A stretch of 64,000 nucleotides of DNA from Rhodanobacter sp. 67-28 (GTDB taxonomy: Bacteria > Pseudomonadota > Gammaproteobacteria > Xanthomonadales > Rhodanobacteraceae). Below the pieces are notes generated by a model. The model had not been told where the DNA came from. It made no database searches and saw only the letters and a list, made by a program, of their open reading frames with translations. The DNA lies in assembly GCA_001898415.1 (NCBI GenBank), contig MKTU01000054.1, forward strand, positions 19,250 through 83,249, read 5' to 3'. Positions 34,942-45,414 of the stretch are shown here, in pieces. Position numbers and translations under genes: made by a program. Position 1 is the stretch's first letter. Every line of letters starts with the position of its first letter.

Positions 34942-35934
34942 ATGATGCCGATCATGATCGGCCAATCCCAGGCAATCGTCGCGGTGCGCGCGCAGTTGCA
35001 GCGTTTTGCCGCCTGCGACGTGCAGGTGCTGATCGAGGGCGAAACCGGCACCGGCAAGGAAGTCGCCGCGCGCGAAATCCACTACGCCAGCGCTCGCCGG
35101 GATTTTCCCTTCGTGCCGGTCAATTGCGGCGCCATCCCCGACAGCCTGATCGAGAGCGAACTGTTCGGCCATGGCCGCGGCGCCTTCACCGACGCCAAGG
35201 TGGCCCAGCCCGGCCTGGTCGACCATGCGCGCGGCGGCACCCTGTTCCTGGATGAGGTCGATGCGCTCTCGGCCAAGGGCCAGGTGACCTTGCTGCGCTT
35301 CCTGCAGGACAGCGAGTACCGCCCGGTCGGCGGCGGTGCCATGCGCACTTCGGATGCGCGCATCATCGCCGCCACCAACAGCTGCCTGGCACGGCAGGTG
35401 GAGGCCGGCCGCTTCCGGCGGGATCTGCAGTACCGGCTCAATGCGCTGTACCTGCAGTTGCCGCCGCTGCGCGAGCGCGAGGGAGACGTTGCCCTGTTGG
35501 CGCAGCATTTCCTGCACGCGGTGGCGATTCGCCTGCACGGCCCCTTCAAGCACTGGAGCGAGCCGGCGATGGCGGCGCTGCAGGCACATGCCTGGCCGGG
35601 CAACGTGCGCGAGCTGGACAACGTCGCGCTGCGTGCCTACATGTGCAGCGACGACGCCATCGTCGGCCTGACCGCGCTGGCCGCAGCCGATCCGGCCTTC
35701 ATCGGTCCGCGACCGCAGCCGCGGCGGCGGGCGAACGAACCGGAGCTCGGCTTCCGCGTGGCCAAGACCCGTGCGATCCACCAGTTCGAGCACGACTACC
35801 TGGTGCAGCTGATGCAACGTGCCAGCGGCAACATCAGCGCCGCCGCGCGGCTGTCCGGCACCGAGCGTCGCCAGCTCGGCAAGCTGCTGGTCAAGCACGG
35901 CATCGGCATCAAGGCTTTCCGCACCCGCCAGTGA
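34942..35934 (+). CDS. Sigma-54 activator (AAA+ bEBP) without receiver domain
   Basis: 330 residues that begin directly in the AAA+ domain. Walker A is GETGTGKE at 33-40, the sigma-54 contact loop is GAFTDA at 80-85 (GAFTGA in most relatives), Walker B is TLFLDEVD at 100-107, and the R-finger region is FRRDLQYRLN. The C-terminus holds a Fis-like HTH (GNISAAARLSGTERRQLGKLL). With no sensory domain, activity is probably set by its level or by a partner protein, as for PspF or HrpS. It sits directly ahead of two sigma-54 promoters and the eCIS cluster, so it is the likely dedicated regulator. Confidence 0.88.
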   Translation: MMPIMIGQSQAIVAVRAQLQRFAACDVQVLIEGETGTGKEVAAREIHYASARRDFPFVPVNCGAIPDSLIESELFGHGRGAFTDAKVAQPGLVDHARGGTLFLDEVDALSAKGQVTLLRFLQDSEYRPVGGGAMRTSDARIIAATNSCLARQVEAGRFRRDLQYRLNALYLQLPPLREREGDVALLAQHFLHAVAIRLHGPFKHWSEPAMAALQAHAWPGNVRELDNVALRAYMCSDDAIVGLTALAAADPAFIGPRPQPRRRANEPELGFRVAKTRAIHQFEHDYLVQLMQRASGNISAAARLSGTERRQLGKLLVKHGIGIKAFRTRQ

Positions 35935-35988
35935 ATTTCCGAGGCCGCCGCGGCCGCGGGTGCGCCGTTACCCATGGCGCGCGCGGAA

Positions 35989-36006
35989 CGGGTCAGCACT
36001 GCCCCG
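35989..36006. promoter_or_regulatory. Putative activator site 1 (dyad)
   Basis: CGGGTCAG-CA-CTGCCCCG, an 8-2-8 dyad with one mismatch. It ends 60 bases before the TGG of the downstream sigma-54 promoter. The same dyad occurs at nearly the same distance before the second promoter (37764-37781). Likely an enhancer site for the adjacent bEBP. Confidence 0.7.
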
Positions 36007-36066
36007 GCATCGAGCCGCGGAATCGTTCGCGCCCACCTGCCGCGCCATTTTTCGTCCTCCGTTCCA

Positions 36067-36082
36067 TGGCATGCCTGTTGCC
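36067..36082 (+). promoter_or_regulatory. Sigma-54 promoter 1 (calpain gene)
   Basis: TGGCATG-CCTG-TTGCC matches the TGGCAC-N5-TTGC consensus, with GG and GC separated by exactly ten bases. The predicted start near 36093 gives a leader of about 105 bases to the ATG at 36198. Confidence 0.8.
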
Positions 36083-36101
36083 AGTCCAGCGATGGACTGG
36101 C
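36080..36101. promoter_or_regulatory. Perfect 9-bp inverted repeat over the start site of promoter 1
   Basis: GCCAGTCCA-GCGA-TGGACTGGC begins within the -12 element and spans the predicted transcription start. It could be an operator or a 5' hairpin. No equivalent exists at promoter 2. Confidence 0.55.
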
Positions 36102-36197
36102 GCCGCGGGGAGGTGACGAATCCCGCCGAGCCGGCCCCGCGTCGCGATCGTGGCTTCCGGGCCGCGCAAGGCGCGCCACCTGGCCGGGGAGAACGAG

Positions 36198-37643
36198 ATG
36201 GCAACGTCGAAAACCAGCAAGTCGAAAACCGCATCCAGCCGACCCCCTGCGCGGTCGGCATCGGCCCGTGCGCGCACCGCCGCGGCCAGCGGGGGACAGG
36301 GGCAGAACTGCGCGGTGATCAACCCCTACGCACTGGCCGAGCTGGTCGCCGGCCAGCCGATTCCGTGGAACGAGGTTCCCGATGTGCCCCGCGTGCTGGA
36401 ACAGGTGCTGGCCACGCCCTACGAGGAGCTGTTCGATCCCAAGTTCGGCGGCCCGCTCTACATCGGCATGGCACTGGACGCGAACCTCAAGCTGGTGCCG
36501 CAGCGCTCGCCGCTGCTCGACCTGCCACCGCGCGGCGAAGGCAACGACGCCACCGGCGGTGGCCTGGAGAGCGTCGACCAGTACGCCACGCTGGCCGCGC
36601 TGGCCAGGGCGGGCGCGCTGAAATCCATCCTGGATTGGCCGATCCTGTGCGCCGACCTGTCGCGCTTCGCGCGACTGCAAGTGGTGCTGCGATTGCCGCC
36701 GGCGCTGCGCGACTTGCAACTGGGCAACGCGCTGTCCGCCGACGTGGTGCGTGCGATCACCGTCGACACCCACCTCGTCAAGCAACTGGCCGTCACTGGC
36801 TGGACGCCGCCGGGCGCGCACTGGGCCGCATCGGGCGACTTCTTCAACGAGACTGCCGAGTTCTTCGATCCGGTGCAGGGCGCCGTGGCCAATTGCTATT
36901 ACATCGCGGCGCTGTCGGCGGTGGCCTGGGCCACGCCGTTCCGGCTGGCGCACCAGACCCGCGCCACCGGCCCCAGCCAGGCGCAGTTCAACGACCAGAT
37001 CAGTTTCTGCGAGCCCGACTCCGGTGGCACCCTGGACCGCGCGATCCAGGTGACCGAAGCGGTGCCGTTGACCGCGGGCGGCTACCCGATCTACTGCCGC
37101 TCCAGCGAAAGCGGCGAGAGCTGGCCGGCCATCTACGAGAAGGCCTACGCCAAGCTCAAGACCGGCACCGCCACCGACATGCCCGACATCACCCAGACCG
37201 CCTGGGGCGATTGCGTGTGGGCCACCGCCCAACTCAACGGCGGCACGCGTCACTACTACAACACCGCCGACCACAGCGCCGACGAGCTGTGGCAACTGCT
37301 GCGCTCCAACTGCCTGTCGTATCGCACCTTCAATCCGATGACGGCGTGGACTTACTCGACCGGCGATGCGGCGCCCGACCATGTCGACTACGCCAGCGCC
37401 CACGTGGTGGGCTCGCACTGCTACACCGTGCTCGGCTGGGCGTACGCCCGGTGCCGGCGCTGGATCGTGCTGCGCAACCCCTGGGGCAACACCGAGGCCA
37501 CCGCCAGCGTGCTGGACGCCACCATCTCGATGTACGACGTGAGCTGGTGGCGGCCAATCACGCTGAAGACCACCGATGGCGTGTTCGCGATGGAGATCGG
37601 CGCGTTCAAGAAATACTTCGCCGGTTTCGGCACCGCCCATTGA
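36198..37643 (+). CDS. Calpain (C2) family cysteine protease, candidate eCIS cargo
   Basis: 481 residues. The calpain-type triad is visible: Cys233 (QGAVANCYYIAAL), His407 (VVGSHCYTVLGW) and Asn427 (VLRNPWGN). The first ~32 residues are basic, Ser/Ala-rich and likely disordered (MATSKTSKSKTASSRPP), as seen in several eCIS cargoes that carry N-terminal packaging signals. No Sec signal is present. It has its own sigma-54 promoter, paired with that of the structural operon. C2 proteases cleave proteins within cells, so a toxin loaded into the particle is the best guess. Start at 36198 (GGGGAGAACGAG site). Confidence 0.85.
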   Translation: MATSKTSKSKTASSRPPARSASARARTAAASGGQGQNCAVINPYALAELVAGQPIPWNEVPDVPRVLEQVLATPYEELFDPKFGGPLYIGMALDANLKLVPQRSPLLDLPPRGEGNDATGGGLESVDQYATLAALARAGALKSILDWPILCADLSRFARLQVVLRLPPALRDLQLGNALSADVVRAITVDTHLVKQLAVTGWTPPGAHWAASGDFFNETAEFFDPVQGAVANCYYIAALSAVAWATPFRLAHQTRATGPSQAQFNDQISFCEPDSGGTLDRAIQVTEAVPLTAGGYPIYCRSSESGESWPAIYEKAYAKLKTGTATDMPDITQTAWGDCVWATAQLNGGTRHYYNTADHSADELWQLLRSNCLSYRTFNPMTAWTYSTGDAAPDHVDYASAHVVGSHCYTVLGWAYARCRRWIVLRNPWGNTEATASVLDATISMYDVSWWRPITLKTTDGVFAMEIGAFKKYFAGFGTAH

Positions 37644-37763
37644 ACGCGCCGTGGCCGCCCTCCGCACCAGTCCGAAGCCTGCGCCGCGTCTGCCCCGTGG
37701 CAAGCGGCGCGGGAGAAGCAACCGGGCAAACCGGGTGCAATCGTTCGCGCTGCGCCTCGGGGC

Positions 37764-37781
37764 CGGGTCAGTCCTGACCCG
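37764..37781. promoter_or_regulatory. Putative activator site 2 (perfect dyad)
   Basis: CGGGTCAG-TC-CTGACCCG, a perfect 8-2-8 dyad (9 bp with the flanking C and G). It ends 61 bases before the sigma-54 -24 element of the structural operon. It is nearly identical to the dyad at 35989-36006. Confidence 0.75.
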
Positions 37782-37842
37782 GTCGCAGCGCCGCCGGCGG
37801 GGCCGCGGCCCGGCGCCATGCCGTTTTCACGCCGGCGGCCAC

Positions 37843-37858
37843 TGGCACACTCGTTGCC
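37843..37858 (+). promoter_or_regulatory. Sigma-54 promoter 2 (eCIS structural operon)
   Basis: TGGCACA-CTCG-TTGCC has GG and GC ten bases apart, a near-perfect match to TGGCAC-N5-TTGC. The predicted start is near 37869, just ahead of the small winged-helix gene. Confidence 0.88.
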
Positions 37859-37886
37859 AGAGTCGACGCAGATGCGGGATGTCGCC

Positions 37887-38162
37887 ATGACCAAGCCCTC
37901 GACTAGCGGGTCCCCGGCAAGCGATGACGACGAGATTCGCCATTCGGTGCTGGCGTATCTGCAGGATCACCCGCGCGCGGCAGACACCTTGCGCGGCGTC
38001 GTCAACTGGTGGTTGCCGCAGCAGCGCTACGAGAACAGCCGCCAGCGCATCGAGCAGGTGCTGTCGGCGCTGGTGGCGGAGGGCCTGCTGCATCGCGACC
38101 GGCTCCCCGATGGCGAGGTGTTGTACGCGTTGAACGAGCACCGGCGACCGCCGCCGCATTGA
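37887..38162 (+). CDS. Small winged-helix-like protein, first gene of the eCIS operon
   Basis: 91 residues. The pattern IRHSVLAYLQDHPRAADTLRGVVNWWL ... RIEQVLSALVAEGLLHRD resembles a winged helix-turn-helix. Similar small proteins occur at the head of some eCIS clusters. The ATG at 37887 is chosen because the predicted transcript begins near 37869 and would leave an ATG at 37872 leaderless. It may feed back on expression. It is 37 bases ahead of the sheath gene. Confidence 0.7.
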   Translation: MTKPSTSGSPASDDDEIRHSVLAYLQDHPRAADTLRGVVNWWLPQQRYENSRQRIEQVLSALVAEGLLHRDRLPDGEVLYALNEHRRPPPH

Positions 38163-38199
38163 TCGCCACAGGGGTTTTCACTTTCGGAGGACCGATCCC

Positions 38200-39717
38200 A
38201 TGCCATCTGCGCTCACCTATCCGGGCGTCTACATCGAGGAAATTCCCAGCGGCGTGCGCACCATCACGGGGGTGGCCACGTCGATCGCGGCGTTCGCCGG
38301 CTGGGCGCCGCGCGGGCCGACCGGGCGCGCCGCCCTGGTGCTCGGCTACGCCGACTTCGCGCGCCAGTTCGGCGGCATCGACAGCCGCAGCCTGCTCGGC
38401 TACGCGGTCAACCAGTTCTTCGCCAACGGCGGCCAGCAGGCTTACATCGTGCGCCTGGTCGACGCCAGCGCGAAGGCGGCCAAGGTCACCCTCGACGGCA
38501 AGCTGCTGCTTGCCGCGAGCAGCGAAGGTCTCTGGGCCAACGACTTCGCCGTGGTCATCCGGAAGTCGAGCTTCGACGCCAGCCGGTTCCGCCTGAGCGT
38601 GGTGAACTGGCAGCTCGACCCTGCCGGCGTGGCGGTGGAGACGTTCGACAACCTGTCGATGAAGGCCGACGACGCCCGCTTCGTCACCAGCGTGCTGGCC
38701 GCGCAGTCCGCCTACGTCACGGCTGCGGTGCAGGGTGGAGCCACCGATCCGCCCGCGGATACCGCGGCCGGCAACATTCCCGACGGCGCGAAGCTGGCCG
38801 GCGGCGCCGACGGCACGGTGCTGGCGCCGAACGACCCCGCGTTCGAGACCGCGCTGCTGCCGCTGTCCGGCACCGGTGGTCTGTACCAGCTCGATCGCGT
38901 CGACCTGTTCAACCTGCTGTGCGTGCCCGGCGAAACCGGTACCGGCACGATCTCCGCCTTGCAGAAATTCTGCCGCGATCGCCGCGCGTTCCTGATCGCC
39001 GACAGCGCCGATGGCACCACCTTCGACACGCAGAAGGACGGCCCCGGCGACATCACCGGCGACGACGCGATCAACGCCGCGTTCTACTACCCGTGGATCA
39101 TCGCCGCCGATCCGCTGCAGCAAAACCGGCCGCGCGCGTTCCCGCCCAGCGGCTTCGTGGCCGGCATCTACGCGCGCACCGACGCAGCGCGCGGCGTGTG
39201 GAAGGCGCCCGCCGGCAGCGAGGCCAGCGTGACCGGCGCGCTCGGCGTCGGCACCGTGCTCACCGATGGCGAAAACGGCGTGCTCAATCCGCGGGCGATC
39301 AACTGCATCCGCAACTTCCCGGTCTACGGCACCGTGGTGTGGGGCGCACGCACCCTGCAGGGCAACGACGAGCGCGGCTCGGAGTGGAAGTACGTGCCGG
39401 TGCGGCGCACCGCACTGTTCATCGAGGAGAGCCTGTATCGCGGCACCCAGTGGGTGGTGTTCGAGCCGAACGACGAACCGCTGTGGTCGCAGATCCGCCT
39501 CAACGTGGGCGCCTTCATGCAGAACCTGTTCCGCCAGGGCGCGTTCCAGGGCAAGACGCCGAACGACGCGTACTTCGTGAAGTGCGACAAGGAAACCACC
39601 ACGCAGAACGACATCAACCTCGGCATCGTCAACATCGTGGTCGGCTTCGCGCCGCTCAAGCCCGCCGAATTCGTGGTCATCCAGCTGCAGCAGATGGCCG
39701 GCCAGATCCAGTCCTGA
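38200..39717 (+). CDS. Contractile sheath protein (Afp2-4/Pvc2-4-like)
   Basis: 505 residues. It begins LTYPGVYIEEIPSGVRTITGVATSIAAF, the hallmark start of phage-like tail sheath proteins, and ends GLVNIVVGFAPLKPAEFVV-like (exact here: IVNIVVGFAPLKPAEF) in the conserved C-terminal sheath domain. The middle insertion (about 100-220) is the variable surface domain. It forms the outer cylinder that contracts to drive the inner tube. A CGGAGG site precedes the ATG. Only one sheath gene is present, whereas Afp and PVC encode three. Confidence 0.94.
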   Translation: MPSALTYPGVYIEEIPSGVRTITGVATSIAAFAGWAPRGPTGRAALVLGYADFARQFGGIDSRSLLGYAVNQFFANGGQQAYIVRLVDASAKAAKVTLDGKLLLAASSEGLWANDFAVVIRKSSFDASRFRLSVVNWQLDPAGVAVETFDNLSMKADDARFVTSVLAAQSAYVTAAVQGGATDPPADTAAGNIPDGAKLAGGADGTVLAPNDPAFETALLPLSGTGGLYQLDRVDLFNLLCVPGETGTGTISALQKFCRDRRAFLIADSADGTTFDTQKDGPGDITGDDAINAAFYYPWIIAADPLQQNRPRAFPPSGFVAGIYARTDAARGVWKAPAGSEASVTGALGVGTVLTDGENGVLNPRAINCIRNFPVYGTVVWGARTLQGNDERGSEWKYVPVRRTALFIEESLYRGTQWVVFEPNDEPLWSQIRLNVGAFMQNLFRQGAFQGKTPNDAYFVKCDKETTTQNDINLGIVNIVVGFAPLKPAEFVVIQLQQMAGQIQS

Positions 39718-39727
39718 GGAAAACGTC

Positions 39728-40255
39728 ATGGCTCAGTTCAGCGTCAATGCGCAGCGCTTCGATCCGTACAAGAATTTCAAGTTCCGGGTGAAGTGGGACG
39801 GCCGCTACGTGGCCGGCGTCAGCAAGGTGTCGGGCCTGAAGCGCACCACCGAGGTGGTCAAGCACCGCGAGGGCGGCGACCCCAGCAGCACGCGCAAGTC
39901 GCCGGGACGCACCGAGTACGAGGCGATCACCATCGAGCGCGGCGTCACCCACGACACCGAGTTCGAGAAGTGGGCGAACAAGGTGTGGAACTTCGGCGCC
40001 GGGCTCGGCGCGGAAGTCTCGCTGAAGGACTTCCGCAAGGACCTGATCCTCGAGGTCTACAACGAGGCCGGCCAGCTCGCGCTCGCCTACAAGCTGTACC
40101 GCTGCTGGGTCTCGGAGTACCAGGCGATGCCCGACCTGGACGCGAACGCGAACGCGGTGGCGATCCAGCACCTGAAGCTGGAGAACGAGGGCTGGGAGCG
40201 CGATGTCGGTGTGTCGGAGCCGGCCGAGCCGAGCTTCACCGTACCCGCCGGCTGA
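39728..40255 (+). CDS. Inner tube protein (Afp1/5-like, gp19 family)
   Basis: 175 residues, starting FSVNAQRFDPYKNFKFRVKWDGRYVAGVSKVSGL and containing TEVVKHREGGDP, both typical of the T4 gp19/Afp1-like tail tube family. It polymerises into the rigid tube through which cargo travels. A TGAGGAAAA site follows the sheath stop closely (10 bases). It is the only tube gene seen in the window. Confidence 0.94.
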   Translation: MAQFSVNAQRFDPYKNFKFRVKWDGRYVAGVSKVSGLKRTTEVVKHREGGDPSSTRKSPGRTEYEAITIERGVTHDTEFEKWANKVWNFGAGLGAEVSLKDFRKDLILEVYNEAGQLALAYKLYRCWVSEYQAMPDLDANANAVAIQHLKLENEGWERDVGVSEPAEPSFTVPAG

Positions 40256-40260
40256 GCGCC

Positions 40261-40998
40261 ATGCACACGCCCACCCCCGCGCAGCTGCTGCAGGTCTGGG
40301 AACGCGGGGGCGAGCCGTCCGCCGCGGCACGCGGACTGTTGCTGCTTGGCTGCAGCTGCGACGACGAAGCCCCTGTCGATGCACTGGCGGCGATGCCGCT
40401 GGGTCGGCGCGACGCGCGGCTGCTCGAATTGCGCGAGCGCCTGTTCGGCGCCGCGATCGACGCGGTGGCGACATGCCCGCAATGCGCAACCACGGTCGAG
40501 GCGACGTTCCGCTGCGATGACCTGCGGCTGCCGGATGCGGACGCCGCCGCTTCCACGCTGGAGCACGCCGCGCACGGCATCCGCGTGCAGTTCCGCCTGC
40601 CCGACAGCCGCGACCTGCTGGCGCTGGAAAGCTGCGGCGACGCCGGGGCTGCGCGCGCGCTGCTGCTCGAACGTTGCGTGCTCGCCGCGCAGCATGGCGG
40701 CGAATCGCTCGAGCCTCGCGGTTTGCCGCACGAGCTGCAGGCGCAGATCGCGCAGGCGATGGCGCAGGCCGATCCGCAGGCCGACCTGCAACTCGCGTTG
40801 CGCTGCCCGGACTGCGGCCACGAATGGCAACCGTTGTTCGACGTCGCCCGCTTCCTGTGGCAGGAGCTGCACGCCTGGGCGCTGCACATGCTGCGCGAGG
40901 TGGACACGCTGGCCGCCAGTTACCACTGGGCCGAGGCCGACATCCTCGCGCTGAGCCCGCGCCGCCGCCAGGCCTACCTGGAGCTGTGCGCGCCATGA
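40261..40998 (+). CDS. Zinc-ribbon baseplate assembly protein (T4 gp26-like)
   Basis: 245 residues with two CxxC pairs, CPQCATTVEATF (about residues 77-80) and CPDCGHEW (about 183-186), suggesting a bound zinc ion. Segments LPDSRDLLALE and HMLREVDTLAASYHWAEADILALSPRRRQAYLELC match the T4-like baseplate hub assembly family found in eCIS loci. It likely assists hub assembly rather than being a major structural part. It begins 5 bases after the tube stop. Confidence 0.7.
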   Translation: MHTPTPAQLLQVWERGGEPSAAARGLLLLGCSCDDEAPVDALAAMPLGRRDARLLELRERLFGAAIDAVATCPQCATTVEATFRCDDLRLPDADAAASTLEHAAHGIRVQFRLPDSRDLLALESCGDAGAARALLLERCVLAAQHGGESLEPRGLPHELQAQIAQAMAQADPQADLQLALRCPDCGHEWQPLFDVARFLWQELHAWALHMLREVDTLAASYHWAEADILALSPRRRQAYLELCAP

Positions 40999-41741
40999 AC
41001 GATTTCCTCGACCGGCTGGCGGCACGCGCGATCGGCAGCGAAACCACGCTGGCGCCACGGCTGCCGTCGCTGTTCGAACCGCTGCAGCGCGCGCCGGTCA
41101 CGCCGCCGGCCGACGAGAGCGAGGCGCCCGCGCGCGCTCGCGAGGCGAGCCCGGCAGTGCCGCCAGTGCCGGATGTCGCACCGCCACCGCGCGCGCCGAC
41201 CCATGCGCGCGAGTCGATCGAGCCACGTGCCGCCCGCGTCGCGCCGGTGGAGCACCCGGCGTTGCCGACGACGGCAGGCACCGCCGCCGATGTACCGCAC
41301 GCGCCGATGCCGTCGCCGCCGCGCGCGGCCTCGCCGGTGCGCGCCATCGGCGCCGAACAGGCCAGCACGCCGCCCACGCCGGAACGTCCGGCGGTCACTT
41401 CCTCGTTTGCCTTCCCGCGCCCGCCGCGCGTGGCGCGCACTCGCCGGGAAGCCGCATCGACGCCCGCACCGAACGGCGTCTTGTTGGCCGCACCAGCGCC
41501 GGTGTTTGCCTCGACCGGCGCGGCATCCACGCGATCCGAACGCACCGTCGCCGCGCAGGCCGCTGCCGCGCGAGCCGAAGGCAAGGCCGATGCAGCGCGC
41601 GAGCCGGTGGTACACGTCAGCATCGGCCGGCTCGAAGTGCGCGCCACGCCGGCGGCTGCCGCGCCGCCGCGTCGTCGCGACGGCCCGCAGCCGGGCAGCC
41701 TCGACGACTACCTGCGCCAGCGCGGCAAGGCCTCGCCATGA
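40995..41741 (+). CDS. Proline/alanine-rich eCIS protein with conserved C-terminal tail
   Basis: 248 residues. The first ~200 are low complexity (Ala, Pro, Arg) and probably disordered. The C-terminal part VVHVSIGRLEVRATP ... SLDDYLRQRGKASP is similar to the tail of hypothetical proteins found at this position in other eCIS clusters. It overlaps both neighbours by four bases (ATGA). Role unknown: a possible flexible linker or scaffold in baseplate assembly. It is much too short to be the tape measure. Confidence 0.65.
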   Translation: MNDFLDRLAARAIGSETTLAPRLPSLFEPLQRAPVTPPADESEAPARAREASPAVPPVPDVAPPPRAPTHARESIEPRAARVAPVEHPALPTTAGTAADVPHAPMPSPPRAASPVRAIGAEQASTPPTPERPAVTSSFAFPRPPRVARTRREAASTPAPNGVLLAAPAPVFASTGAASTRSERTVAAQAAAARAEGKADAAREPVVHVSIGRLEVRATPAAAAPPRRRDGPQPGSLDDYLRQRGKASP

Positions 41742-42978
41742 GCAACGTGCTGGCCATCGCCGCGACCACGCGCACGCTGCGCAACCTGCTGCTGGCGCAG
41801 ATGCCCGTGCTGGATGCGGAACTGAGCGACCTGGAGGTGACCCTGCAGCCGCCCGACGTGGCGCGCAAGGGGATCAGCAAGGCGCAGCTCAACCTGTTCC
41901 TGTACCAGGTGGTGGCCAACGCGGCCTGGCGCAACCTCGACCTGCCGGGGCAAGTGCGTCCCGGCGAGACCGCGCCGCCGCCGCTGGCGCTGAACCTGCA
42001 TTACGTGATCACCGCCTGGGGCCGCGGCGAGAACGACAACGATGCGCTCAGCCACCGCGTGCTCGCCGCCGCGATGAGCACCCTGCACGACCGCGGCGTG
42101 CTCGACGGCAACGACATCCGCAACGCGCTGCCGGACAACGACCTGGCCGGCCAGATCGAGCGCGTGCGCGTCACCCCGCTGCCGCAGAGTGTGGACGAGT
42201 TGTCCCGGCTGTGGACCGCGTTCCAGACCAACTACCGCGCCTCGGCGGTCTACGAGGCGGCGGTGGTGCTGATCGACAGCCAGGCGGCGATGCGTGCGCC
42301 GCTGCCGGTGCTGCGGCGCGGCGCGCAGGACCGCGGCGTGATCGCTACCGCGTCCGCCGCCGCGGTGCTGGACGCGCTCGACTACCCGCGCCATCAGGCT
42401 GCCGTGCGCCTTGGCGAGGACATCGTGCTGAACGGTCGCCAGCTCGCGACGGATCACGCGCTGGCCCGCTTCAGCAGCCTGCGCCCGGACGCGCCGATCG
42501 ATATCGCGCCGCGACCCGGCGACGCGGCCGGCAGCTTGCGCGTGCATCTCGCCGACACCGCCGACGATGCCGATGCCGTCGCGCGCTGGGCGCCGGGCAT
42601 CTACACCGTGGCCCTGCGGGTGCAGCCGCCGGGACTGCCGCCATTGCTCAGCAATGAGCTGCCGCTGGTGCTGGCGCCGCGCATCACGCTCGGCTCGCTC
42701 GCCGCCACGGCCGGCGACTTCGCCTTGAACCTGACCTGCACGCCGCGCATCCGCGACGGCCAGCGCGTGTTCCTGCTGTTCGGCGATCGCCTGCTGGCGC
42801 CGACCAGCCTCGGCAACCCGGCCGACACGCACCAGCCGACCGCGCTGGTCTTCCAGCTCACCGGCGTGGCCGCGGGCAGGTACACCGTGCGCCTGCGCGT
42901 GGACGGCGCCGACAGCATCCCGGTCGACTTCAGCGGCAGCGTGCCCGCGTTCGCCGCGGACCAGCAGGTGGTCGTGTC

Positions 42979-42982
<4 letters not shown>
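41738..42982 (+). CDS. DUF4255 protein, tail terminator/cap (Afp16/Pvc16-like)
   Basis: 414 residues. The N-terminal ~190 residues form the DUF4255 (Pvc16 N-terminal) domain: LFLYQVVANAAWRNLDLP ... LALNLHYVITAWG ... LLAAAMSTLHD-like text. The C-terminal half is an Ig-like beta domain (GRYTVRLRVDGADSIPVDF). In Afp and PVC the homologue caps the sheath-tube and fixes its length. It overlaps neighbours by four bases on both sides. Confidence 0.88.
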
Positions 42983-45125
<2,143 letters not shown>

Positions 45126-45129
<4 letters not shown>

Positions 45130-45413
45130 GCATCGAGCTGCACATCGAGCGGCTGGTGCTGGACGAGGCGCTGCTCGGCGGCGAACGCGCGGGCAACGTG
45201 CGTGCCGCGCTCGAAGGCGAGCTGGCCCGCTTGCTGACGCGGCCAGGCGCGGTCGACGCGCTGCGCGGTCTCGGCGCGGTGGCCACGCTGCCGGCGGCGA
45301 GGCTGCCGACTGCCAGCGATCCGCACGAGCGCCTCGGCCCGCGCATCGCCACGGCGGTGCAGCACGGCCTCGGCATCACGCCCGCCGCGCGCGTCGCGGG
45401 CAAGGAGCATTGA
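45126..45413 (+). CDS. Small eCIS protein of unknown function
   Basis: 95 residues with a GTG start inside the ATPase stop codon. It reads LHIERLVLDEALLGGERAGNVRAALEGELARLL ... RLGPRIATAVQHGLG, which resembles short proteins next to the ATPase in other eCIS loci. No fold was recognised. Tight coupling to the ATPase suggests a partner or adapter. Confidence 0.7.
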
Positions 45414-45414
45414 C

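Noticed and set aside
36007..36066. IHF site between dyad and sigma-54 promoter 1
   Set aside because: No stretch resembling WATCAA-N4-TTR in this interval or in 37782-37842.
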